Source: Pseudonocardia sp. MH-G8 (lineage in GTDB: Bacteria > Actinomycetota > Actinomycetes > Mycobacteriales > Pseudonocardiaceae). From it: a stretch of DNA of 64,000 nucleotides. The notes under the pieces were generated by a model. That model was given only the letters and a program-made list of their open reading frames with translations, ran no database searches and was not told the DNA's origin. Where the stretch lies: NCBI RefSeq assembly GCF_002262885.1, contig NZ_NKYF01000001.1, positions 62,001-126,000 of the forward strand, given 5' to 3'. This document shows, in pieces, positions 7,220-16,500 of this stretch. A program made the position numbers and the translations under genes. How positions within the stretch are numbered: the first letter of the stretch is position 1; every line of letters starts with the position of its first letter.

Positions 7220-8912
7220 GGGGGGCCACCTTGTCCCGGGCGAAGCCGCGGACGGCACCGAGGAGGATGTCGCGCATGTCGCCGGGCGCGGAGGTCATCG
7301 CCCACCGCATGCTGCGCGCCATCCTGGGCGGCGTCGCGTGGAAGAACTTGTTCTCCCGCTGCGCCAGGCCCAGCGGTGGCGGGATGAACTCCGCCGAGGC
7401 CAGGTCGTCGAAGATGCGCCCGGCGGCGACCGCGGCGTCCAGCTCGCCCCGGTCGACCTCCTGGCAGGTCGCCGACGTCCGCTGGAGCATCTCGTTGCAC
7501 CCGGCATGGGTGGGGAACGGCGAGCCGACGTACTTGGCGTGCTCCAGGTCCCGCAGCTCCCGGTCCGAGCCGGTGCGCCGGAGCCGGTCGTAGACGCCCT
7601 CCAGCATGAAGGTGCCGAGCACCGTGGAGATCGCCCAGGTCCGGAAGGTGGCGTTCCACAGCTGGTAGTCGCGGAATCCGACGAAGGCGCCGTGGACCAT
7701 GTCGTCGTTGGCGTCGACCAGTCCCTGCTCGAGGTCCTCGACGAACCTGAATCGGGCTGCCGAGAAGTCGTCGTCCTTGCACGCTTCGATGAGGCGGTAG
7801 CCCAGGGCGTTGACGACCTCGAGGGTGTTGGTCAGCCCCCGCGAGAACAGTGCATCGATGAACCCGGCGGCGTGCGAGGTGATGCAGAAGCGGTCGCCGA
7901 CCGTGCGGGTGGAGGAGTACTGCAGGCGCCCGGTGGACACCCAGGGCCGAACCGTCTGCGCGGTGCGGAACTGGCGGGCGATGTCGGGGAACCTGCGGAG
8001 GAAGGCGTCGAACTCCGCCTCCGGGCCACCGCCGCCGAGGTCGCCGAACCGACGCGGGTCGAGGGTGAGGCCGACGCTGCAGAGCGGGTTCTTGCTCTCG
8101 GGGTGGTTGTCGAACGGGATCACCCACAGCCACCCGCCGTCGAAGACGTGGTGCAGCGTTCCGTGGTGCCAGGGACTGGGGTTGCGGTAGGCCCCTCGCG
8201 GGGTCATCACGTCGTCGAACGGCTGCACACCGATCATGTGGGTGAACAGGGACCGGGAGTGGTGCCGGAGCCTGCTGGGCTCCTCCCGGAGGCCGAACTT
8301 CGCCGCGACCGGTGACCGGAAGCCGGAGCAGTCGACGAGGTAGCGGGCGTGGAACTCCTCGCCGCGCGCACCACCGAGGTGGACCCCTGCCCCGTCGATG
8401 TCGATGTCCTCGATGCGGACGTGCTGGTGCAGCGTCGCGCCGTAGCGCACTGCCACGTTGGTGAGGTAGGCGTCGACGTCCTGACGGAACAAGTGGCTCT
8501 CGTGGTGCAGCAGCTTGGGGATGACGAACTGGTTGATCTCCTCGGGCCGCTGCGGACGGCCCTGCCGGTGGTAGACGAACCCGAAGTTCCGCTTCAGACC
8601 ACCGCTGTCGGTGACGTGCTGACGCAGTGCGTGGAAGCTGGCCAGATGCCTGATCTCGGGTACCTGGTAGCGCTCGGCCACCAGCTTGAGCAGCACGGAG
8701 GTGTAGGGGATGGTGGACTCGCCCACGGCGAACCGCGGGTGGGTCCCGGCGTCGAGCAGCAGGACCCGGACGCCGTTGCGGGCCAGCACGCAGGCCAGCA
8801 GGGAACCGGCGATGCCTGCCCCCAGGATGGCCACGTCGTGGTCCGGTTCGCCGGCGCCGGCCGGTCGGACGGCCTGGTCCGGCCGGTGGGGAAGGGGTGT
8901 CGGATCTGTCAT
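7212..8912 (-). CDS. FAD-dependent halogenase
   Basis: 566 residues. It carries the flavin-binding AILGAGIAGS, the GESTIPYT loop, a candidate catalytic lysine in GGLKRNFGF, and the halogenase signature WLWVIPF, so it should be an active flavin-dependent halogenase. It uses reduced FAD, oxygen and halide to chlorinate an activated (phenolic or pyrrole) ring. The long C-terminal region (beyond about residue 400) resembles the PltM/PltD group rather than the shorter carrier-bound-pyrrole halogenase PltA. The resorcinol-type ring is thus the more likely substrate, although this is inference. The start has GGAG seven bases upstream. It lies just downstream of the second PKS gene and is translationally coupled to the degenerate homologue. 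Confidence 0.9.
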   Translation of the reverse strand: MTDPTPLPHRPDQAVRPAGAGEPDHDVAILGAGIAGSLLACVLARNGVRVLLLDAGTHPRFAVGESTIPYTSVLLKLVAERYQVPEIRHLASFHALRQHVTDSGGLKRNFGFVYHRQGRPQRPEEINQFVIPKLLHHESHLFRQDVDAYLTNVAVRYGATLHQHVRIEDIDIDGAGVHLGGARGEEFHARYLVDCSGFRSPVAAKFGLREEPSRLRHHSRSLFTHMIGVQPFDDVMTPRGAYRNPSPWHHGTLHHVFDGGWLWVIPFDNHPESKNPLCSVGLTLDPRRFGDLGGGGPEAEFDAFLRRFPDIARQFRTAQTVRPWVSTGRLQYSSTRTVGDRFCITSHAAGFIDALFSRGLTNTLEVVNALGYRLIEACKDDDFSAARFRFVEDLEQGLVDANDDMVHGAFVGFRDYQLWNATFRTWAISTVLGTFMLEGVYDRLRRTGSDRELRDLEHAKYVGSPFPTHAGCNEMLQRTSATCQEVDRGELDAAVAAGRIFDDLASAEFIPPPLGLAQRENKFFHATPPRMARSMRWAMTSAPGDMRDILLGAVRGFARDKVAPHG

Positions 8913-8943
8913 CGGTGTCGCTCCTTCGCGGGAAGTCGTCCGG

Positions 8944-11900
8944 TCATGCCGCTGCGTCGTGCTGCTGCGCGACCTCGCCCGCCAGCAGGTGTCCCCACCG
9001 GACGGCGGGCTCGGCGAAGAACGGGCGCGGGGCCAGCGTGAGCTGCAGGTCCTCGCGGAATCGGCGCATCACCTGCATCACCGCCAAGGAGTCCATGCCC
9101 AGCTCGACGAGGCTCGCGTCGTCGGTCAGTTCGGCCCGGTCCACGCCGAGCTGACCGGCGATGCTGCGCCGCGCGTAGTCGTCGAGCAGGGCGTCCCGCT
9201 GCGCCGGGTCCGCCTCCAATGCGGCGACGAGGATCGCCGAGGGCGCCGTGTCGGCGGCTGCGGCGGGCCCGCCGGCCTCGACGTCGCCGAGCAGCGGCCG
9301 GCGGCTGCGGGACTGCAGGAGGCCGGCCAGGACCGTCCAATCCACATCGGCCACCACCACCTGCGGCCCGCCGCTCAAGGCGGCGCCCAACCGGTCGAGG
9401 GCGGCCTCCGCGGGCATCGGACGGAGCCCGGTCGAGGTCAGGTAGTCCAGTAGCTCAGGGCCACCGAGTCCGCTGTCGACCTCCCACGGACCCCAGTTGA
9501 CGCTGACGGCGGCGAGCCCGCGCGAGCGGCGGTGTGCGGCCAGGCGGTCCAGGAACGCGTTCGCCGCCGCGTACGCGGCCAGGTCGCCGGATCCCCAGAC
9601 GGCAGCGACCGAGGACATGCAGACGAAGAAGTCCAGCGGGGTGTCGCCGAGCAGCCGGTGCAGTAGCCACGTGCCGTCCACCTTGGGCCGCAGCACCGCG
9701 CCTGCCGTGGCGGGATCGGTGTCGGTGATCAGTTGGGCTCCCGCGGTGCCCGCAGCGTGAACGACGCCGCGCAGTGGCTCGGGCAGTTGCGCGAGCACCG
9801 CGGCCATGGCGGTCTCGTCGGCGGTGTCGGCGGCGTGCACGGCCACCGTGGCTCCCGTCGCCTCCAGGTCCCGCACCGCGTCGATCCGTCCACGGGTGGC
9901 GTCGTCGTGCCCGGAGTCGTCCCAGGTCGCGCGGTCCGGCAGCCCCCGACGGCTGGTCAGCACGATCGTGCGGGCGCCGCGCTCGACGAGCCAGCGCGCG
10001 ATGGTCAGCCCCAGGCCGCCGAGGCCTCCGGTCACCAGGTACGTGCCCTGGGCGTGTACGGGGACGGCGGCGGCGCGCGCAGGCGGGGCGGCGGCGACCA
10101 GCCGAGGCACCAGCCGGCGATTCCCGCGGAGGACGACCTGGTCGTCGTCGTCGCGGGCCCGCAACTCGGCGAGCAACTGCGTGACGCCCTCCTCCGGCGA
10201 GCCTGCGGGATCGAGATCGAGGACACCGCCCCATGCCGCGGGGTGTTCCAGTGCGGCGACCTGGCCGAGGCCGGCGAGCGCGGCGGCGGCGACGCCGGGT
10301 ACCGGGTCCGTGTTCCCACCGGGCTCGCCCCGGCCGACCACCCGCACCGCGGGGACGGGGCGGCCCTGCCGGCGGTCGAGTCCACGCAGTAGTTCGAGCA
10401 CGGTGAAGAAGTCGGCGTGCACGTCGCCAGGCAGGTCCGCGCCGCACTTCTCGGCGTCCTCGGCGCCGGGTCGATCGAGCGGCCACAGGTAGAGCACGTG
10501 CGCCACGTCGCCCACCTGCTCGATCAGCCGGGCCACGGCCTCGGGATCTCCTGGCGGCAGCCGGAAAGCATCCACATCCACCTGTTCGAACGCCGGCCCG
10601 GGTCGGACCGTGCGGCACCGCAGGCCGGACGCGGACAGCCGCCGGACGAGCTCGGCGCCGAAGCGGCCGCCGTCCGCGAACACCACGACGTCCCCCGCGA
10701 GGTCCTCGAGCGGCTCGGGCACCGGGCGCTCGCGCCATTCGACGTGGTAGTCCAGCCCCGGCTCCCCCGTCGCGGCGGCCCCGGGCGCGTCCGCCCGATC
10801 GGCTCCGGGCAGCGCGACGGAGGCGGTCGGGAAGGTGAAGCGTTGGCGCTGGAAGGGGTAGGTGGGCAGGGGCACGCGACGGGCGGGCGCGCCCGCGTGC
10901 ACCTTCCCGTGGTCCACGGGCACGCCGAGCACGTGCACCCGGCCGAGGGTGTCGAACACCTGCGTGAGCTCGTCGGCGGAGCGGCGCATCGACGACAGCC
11001 ACGCCACGTCGGCCTCGACGCAACGGGAGCCCATCGCCTGCAGTGTCCGGCCGGGGCCGACCTCGAGGAAGGCGACCGGCCGTTGCGCGAGCACCGCCCG
11101 GATGCCGTCGGCGAATCGCACGGTCCCGCGCGCGTGCCGGGACCAGTAGGTCGGATCGGCGAGCTGCTCTCGACCGACCAGGTCGCCGGTCACGTTGGAG
11201 ATCACCGGGATCCGGGGCTCGTGCACCGTGATCCCCGCGGCGACGCGCTCCAGTTCGGTCAGGGCGGGCTCGATCAGTGGGGAGTGGAAGGCGTGCGAGA
11301 CCCGCAGCCGGGTCGGCCGCAGACCGTGGTCGGTCAGCTCCCCGAACAGCTCCTCGATGGCGGCAGCGGCGCCCGCGAGCACGACGTCCTCCGGCCCGTT
11401 GACCGCCGCGACCGACACCTGGTCGGTCCGGTCGCCGATGGCCGCGGCGGCGTCCTGCTCGGACATCGCCACAGCGATCATCCCGCCGGGGGCGTCGATC
11501 GCCTGCATCAGGCCCGCCCGGGCGGCCACCAACCGCGTGGCATCCGGCAGCTCGATCGCCCCCGCAACGGTGGCGGCGACGTACTCGCCGATGCTGTGGC
11601 CCAGCACCGCGCACGGCTCGACACCCCAGGAACGCCACAGCTGCGCCAGCGCGTACTCGACCGCGAACAGCGCCGGCTGGGTGTAGCCGGTCCGATCGAG
11701 GTCCCCCGCCGGACCCTCGTCGAACACGACGTCGAGCAGGGGCCGCGGCAGCGCGTCCTCCATCAGCTCGGCGCAACGGTCCACAGCCTGGCGGAACACC
11801 GGCTCGCGGGCGTACAGGTCGCGCCCCATACCCGCGTACTGCGCCCCCTGTCCCGGGAAGAGGAACGCCACCTTGGCCCGGTGCGGCTGCACCGCGCGCC

Positions 11901-13578
11901 CGTGCGCCACCCCGGGCGGGTTCTCGCCGGCGTCCACCGCACGCAGCGTCTCCGCCAGCTCGCGCGGGTCCTGGGCCACCACGGCCATCCGGTAGCCGTG
12001 GTGGGAACGCAGCTGGGTCGCGGCTCGGCACAGCGCAGGCACCTCGCCCGAGCCGGCAGCCGACACCGCCTCGGCGAAGCGGCCGGCCAGACGGCGCACC
12101 GCGGGTTCGGCCCGGCCCGACAGCGCGAGCAGGTACGGCGGGTCGAGCTCCTCGGCCGCAGGACTCGCGGCGGCCGGCTCCGCGGAACGGAACTCCTCGA
12201 CGACCAGATGCGCGTTGGTGCCGCTGGCGCCGAACGAGCTGAGCCCGGCCCGCGCCGGGCGCGCCCGGTCGGGCAACGCGGTCGGCTCGACCGGCACCCG
12301 GACGCGCAACGCGTCCCAGTCGACGTTCGGGTTCGGGTTCCGCAGGTGCAGGTGCGGCGGGACTTCTCGGTGACCCAGGATCTGCACGACCTTCATCAAG
12401 CCGGCCACACCGGCGGCCGCCTCCAGGTGCCCGAAGTTCGTCTTCACCGAGCCGACCAGCAAGGGGTCGGCGGCGTCGCGGCCCGCTCCCAGTACCTCGT
12501 CCAGGGCGCCGAGCTCGATCGGGTCGCCCAGCGCGGTCCCGGTGCCGTGCGCCTCCACGTAGTCGATCTCGCCGGGCTCGACGCCGGCGTCGGCCAGGGC
12601 GGCGCGCAGGACCGCGCGCTGGGCCATCGGGTTCGGCACCGAGATGCCGCTGGCCCGCCCGTCGTGGTTGACCGCGCTGCCCCGGACCACCGCCAGCACG
12701 TCGTCGCCGTCGGCGAGCGCGTCGGAAAGCCGTTTGAGCAGCACCATCCCGCAGCCCTCCGCCCGCGCGTAGCCGTCCGCGGCGGCGTCGAAGGTCTTGC
12801 AGCGCCCGTCCGGCGCCGCGGCGCGGGCCTTGCCGACCAGCACGAACCCGTACGGCGAGAGGATGGTGTTCACCCCTCCCGCGAGAGCCATGTCGACCTC
12901 GCCCGAGCGCAGGCTGCGGCACGCCTGGTGGACGGCCACGAGGGAGGACGAGCACGCCGTGTCGATCACCTGCGAGGGCCCGTGCAGGCCGAACGTGTGG
13001 CTGATGCGGCCCGCGACGAAGCTCGACTCCCCGAAGATCTGGTAGCCGTCCACCGAGTCGCTCGTGCCGAACTGCTGGCGTAGCCGCACGTAGTCGTTGG
13101 TGCTCACACCCACGTAGACGCCGGTGCGGCTGCCGTTGAGCGACAGTACCGGCACACCCGCGCGCTCGAAGGTCTCCCAGGCCACCTCCAGCGCGATGCG
13201 CTGCTGCGGATCCATGCCCGTCGCCTCGGCCGGCGATATCCCGAAGAGCTGCGCGTCGAAACCGTGCACGTCGTCGAGGTAGCCACCATCGAGCACGTAG
13301 GTCTTACCCGGTGCGTCGGGGTCCGGATCGAAGTACGGCCGGGTGTCCCAGCGGTCGGCGGGGAACGCGCCGATCGCGTCCACCCCGCCGCGCAGCAGCC
13401 GCCACAGGCCCTCGGGGGTGTCTGCGGCTCCCGGAAACCGGTGGCCCACCCCGATGATGGCGATCGGCTCGCTCGTGCGCCGCTGCAACGCGCTGCGCAG
13501 CCTGGCGATGGTGTCCAATGCTGCATCCAGCTTCGCCCGGTAGTCGGGGGTGGGGGTCGCACGTGAGTTCTCGGACAT
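8944..13578 (-). CDS. Type I modular polyketide synthase, one module (KS-AT-KR-ACP; PltC-like)
   Basis: About 1544 residues from the ATG at 13578. Order: N-terminal coiled-coil docking segment (about 10-38); KS (about 42-465, Cys in DTACSSS near 208, EAHGTGT and NFGHLEAAAG histidines); AT (GQGAQYAGM near 578, GHSIGEY near 662, HAFH near 763, the malonyl-CoA signature); a non-catalytic linker; KR (TGGLGGLG near 1188, SS...AYAAANAF near 1336), which looks active; ACP (LGMDSLA near 1494). The LDD motif of B-type ketoreductases is absent, so an A-type product is likelier. No thioesterase is fused. This should be the third and last extension, with the one ketoreduction needed for a resorcinol-type ring, as in PltC. 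Confidence 0.95.
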   Translation of the reverse strand: MSENSRATPTPDYRAKLDAALDTIARLRSALQRRTSEPIAIIGVGHRFPGAADTPEGLWRLLRGGVDAIGAFPADRWDTRPYFDPDPDAPGKTYVLDGGYLDDVHGFDAQLFGISPAEATGMDPQQRIALEVAWETFERAGVPVLSLNGSRTGVYVGVSTNDYVRLRQQFGTSDSVDGYQIFGESSFVAGRISHTFGLHGPSQVIDTACSSSLVAVHQACRSLRSGEVDMALAGGVNTILSPYGFVLVGKARAAAPDGRCKTFDAAADGYARAEGCGMVLLKRLSDALADGDDVLAVVRGSAVNHDGRASGISVPNPMAQRAVLRAALADAGVEPGEIDYVEAHGTGTALGDPIELGALDEVLGAGRDAADPLLVGSVKTNFGHLEAAAGVAGLMKVVQILGHREVPPHLHLRNPNPNVDWDALRVRVPVEPTALPDRARPARAGLSSFGASGTNAHLVVEEFRSAEPAAASPAAEELDPPYLLALSGRAEPAVRRLAGRFAEAVSAAGSGEVPALCRAATQLRSHHGYRMAVVAQDPRELAETLRAVDAGENPPGVAHGRAVQPHRAKVAFLFPGQGAQYAGMGRDLYAREPVFRQAVDRCAELMEDALPRPLLDVVFDEGPAGDLDRTGYTQPALFAVEYALAQLWRSWGVEPCAVLGHSIGEYVAATVAGAIELPDATRLVAARAGLMQAIDAPGGMIAVAMSEQDAAAAIGDRTDQVSVAAVNGPEDVVLAGAAAAIEELFGELTDHGLRPTRLRVSHAFHSPLIEPALTELERVAAGITVHEPRIPVISNVTGDLVGREQLADPTYWSRHARGTVRFADGIRAVLAQRPVAFLEVGPGRTLQAMGSRCVEADVAWLSSMRRSADELTQVFDTLGRVHVLGVPVDHGKVHAGAPARRVPLPTYPFQRQRFTFPTASVALPGADRADAPGAAATGEPGLDYHVEWRERPVPEPLEDLAGDVVVFADGGRFGAELVRRLSASGLRCRTVRPGPAFEQVDVDAFRLPPGDPEAVARLIEQVGDVAHVLYLWPLDRPGAEDAEKCGADLPGDVHADFFTVLELLRGLDRRQGRPVPAVRVVGRGEPGGNTDPVPGVAAAALAGLGQVAALEHPAAWGGVLDLDPAGSPEEGVTQLLAELRARDDDDQVVLRGNRRLVPRLVAAAPPARAAAVPVHAQGTYLVTGGLGGLGLTIARWLVERGARTIVLTSRRGLPDRATWDDSGHDDATRGRIDAVRDLEATGATVAVHAADTADETAMAAVLAQLPEPLRGVVHAAGTAGAQLITDTDPATAGAVLRPKVDGTWLLHRLLGDTPLDFFVCMSSVAAVWGSGDLAAYAAANAFLDRLAAHRRSRGLAAVSVNWGPWEVDSGLGGPELLDYLTSTGLRPMPAEAALDRLGAALSGGPQVVVADVDWTVLAGLLQSRSRRPLLGDVEAGGPAAAADTAPSAILVAALEADPAQRDALLDDYARRSIAGQLGVDRAELTDDASLVELGMDSLAVMQVMRRFREDLQLTLAPRPFFAEPAVRWGHLLAGEVAQQHDAAA

Positions 13579-13589
13579 CCGTCCCTCTC

Positions 13590-16500
13590 TCAGAGCAACG
13601 AGTTCGCGGCGGTCATTTCCTCGTCGAACCGGGCGAGCAGGTCCTCCTGCTCGTCCTGCGGCTCGTCCTGCGGCCGAGTCGTCGCGGGGGCGCGCTCTTC
13701 CCACGCCGCCGGCTCCTCCTGCGGCTGTTCCTCGCTCGGCACCTCGCCGCCCGCGATCGCCAGCTCGCCGATCAGGTACTCGGCCAGCACCGTGGCGTTC
13801 GGGTACTCGAAGGCCAGCGTCGCCGGCAGGGCGCAGGCGAATCGCCGTTCCAGCCGGACCCGCAACTCGAGCGAGGTCACCGAGTTCATGCCGAGCTCGA
13901 AGAAGCCCTGTTCCGGGTCGAGGTCGTCGGGCGAGGCCACACCGAGGACGATTGCCAACTCGGTCAGCACCCAGTCCACGACGGTGTCCCGACGTGCGGC
14001 GGCATCCAGGCCCGCCAGCCGTTCGGCGGGGGAAGCGTCCCCCTCCGCACCGGACTCCTGCGGTTCGAGTTCGTCGAACAGCGGCCAGCGCACGGCCTGC
14101 CGGTACATGCGCAGCAGCAGGCCCCAGTCGGCCTCCGCCGCGAAGAACGTCCCGCGCACGCCGGTGCAGAGGCGGTCCAGCAGGTCGGCCGCGAAGGTCG
14201 CGTCGTGCACGGACAGCCCGCTGCGGGCGAGACGGGATCGGCTCATCGCATCGGACAGGTCCGGTTCCACGACGGCGGGGACCGCCACGCCCACCGCGGG
14301 CAGACCCCGGGCCGCGCGGGTGGCGACCAGGGCCCGCAATGCGCCGTCCCCGACGGCGGTGCGCCCGGAGCCGGGCGCGCCCCACTCCGCGGCCAGCCCG
14401 GTGCACACCACGAAGTGGTCCGGTGCCACGCCCGCCGCCTCGCACGCCCGGTGCAGCTGCCACGCGCCGAGCGCCCTGGCCCGTCCGTCCGCCAGCGCCA
14501 GCGCGGGGTCGGTTGCCGTGTCGGTGTCGAGCAGGAAGTTCATGCCGAGCCAGAAGACGCCCGTGACCGGCGCTCCGGCCGCGCCCCGCATGATCGCGGC
14601 GGCCGCGTCGGGGTCGGCCGGATCCCCCGCGGCGACCGCGAGCTCGACACCCTGAGCGGCCAGGGAGGCTTCGAGTTCCGGTCCGGCCACCGCGGCCGAC
14701 GCGCCCGCGAGGACGATCCGCCGGGCACCGCGCTCGGCCAGCCGCTCCGCCAGTTCCGCGGCGAACCTCCCCCCGCCGCCCGCCACCAGGTAGCTCGCGT
14801 CGCCACGCGCCACGAACGGCCGGTCCGTGCGGGCCGGCGAGTCGTCCGAGTGCTCGATCCGCGCGACGAGCCGCCGGCCCGACCGCACCGCGACGTGGTC
14901 CTCGCCGTCCCCCGCCAGCATCGCGTCGACGACCGCGCCCGCGTCCTCCCGCGGCGTCACCCCGTGGGGCTCGAGGTCGAGGACGCCGCCCCACACCGCG
15001 GGGTGCTCGAGACCGGTGATCCCGGCGAGTGTCCACATCGGAGCTCGCAGCCCCGCGGGCACGTCCAGGTCGCCGACCGCACAACCGTGGCGGGTGACGA
15101 ACCAGAGCCGTTCGTCCGGTCCCGCACCGAAGCCGAGTGCCGCCGCCGTCTCCGCAGCAGAGCGGTAGCACCAGGCCGCCTCGTCCATCCCCCGGTCGTC
15201 GGGTACCGCGCCGGGCACGTCGAGCGTCCAGAGGTGCACGACTCCCCGGAACCCACCCTGCTCGCGCAGTGCACGGACGGCGCCGCGCACTGCCGCACCG
15301 TCCTGCGGCGCCCGCAGGAGGACGGCGTCGCCGCCGCGTTCCTCCAGGGCGCGGGCGACCTGGTCGGCCACCCCGAACCCGTCGGCGAGCAGCAGCCAGC
15401 GCCCAGCCGACGCCGCGCCCTCCGACGCCTGCGGCCACGGCTGTTCCCGCCAGCGCATCCGCTGGACCGGCAGCACCGGCACGTGAGCCGCCGTACCGCG
15501 CAGGGTCATCGCGTCGACGTGCACGAGCGGTGTGCCGTCGAGCAGTTCGGCGCGGATCGTCAGCGAAGGATCGGAACCCCGCTCGAGCACCGTCACCACG
15601 ATCCGCACCCGCTCGGCGGCGGCGGCGGCGTGTACCACCATCGATCCGATCCGTACGGGCACGGCGTCCGGCAGGCCGGTCGCCCGCCGGGCCAGCTCCA
15701 GCGCGATCGGGAGCACCCGGGGTGGCAGCACCCACCGCCCCGGCACGGCGGGCATCTCGGCGATCACCTCCACCCGGTCGGTGTCCGCCCGGACCACGCG
15801 AAGGCCCAGGTCGAGCCCGCCCACGGCCTCCGACCACCACTCGACCAGGTCCGGTTCGACCGAGGTGGGGAGTCCGTCCTCGGCGGGCGTCTGCCAAGGA
15901 TCGAGGTCGACGATGCCGGCGGCGATCAGGTGCCCGCCTCGGCCCGTGCCGTCGTACAGCCGCAGGGCCCGGCCCCGGAAGTCACCGGTCACCTCGACCT
16001 GCGCGAGCACCGGCGCATCGACGCCGTGGCCGTGGCCGTGGAGATCGAGGTCGACCACTCGGGCTCCACGGTGCCCGGTGAGCTCCAGGGCGGTCGCGGC
16101 GACCAGCTCGACCCAGACCGCGCTCGTCTCCGGGCCGACGGCGCGGTGGCCGGCGACGGCTTCCGCGGTGACCTCGGCCTCGAACAGGTGCCGCGGTGAG
16201 TCGGGCGGTGCGACCGACCCCACCAGCAGCGGATGCCGTGCCGGTCGGGTCGAGGGCATCCCGGTGGCCGGCCGGTCGTGTTCGACCCAGTAGCTCCGGT
16301 GCTGCCAGGCGTAGCGCCCGGCAACCACCCGGTCCGCGGCCGGCAGCACGGCGTCCCAGTCGACCGGGAGCCCGTGGGCGTGCAGCGCCGCCAACCCCGC
16401 CGACAACGCGGACCCACCCGGCTCGTCACGCCGCAGGGAGGCCGCGCTGACCCCGCCGCGGACCGGCTGCGCAGCCGAGTCCCGCAGCTCCTGCCCGATC

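Noticed and set aside
10417..13083. Long plus-strand open frame (888 residues) opposite the monomodular PKS
   Set aside because: It is rich in Arg, Gly, His and Val, has no domain signature, and mirrors the codon bias of the PKS on the minus strand.
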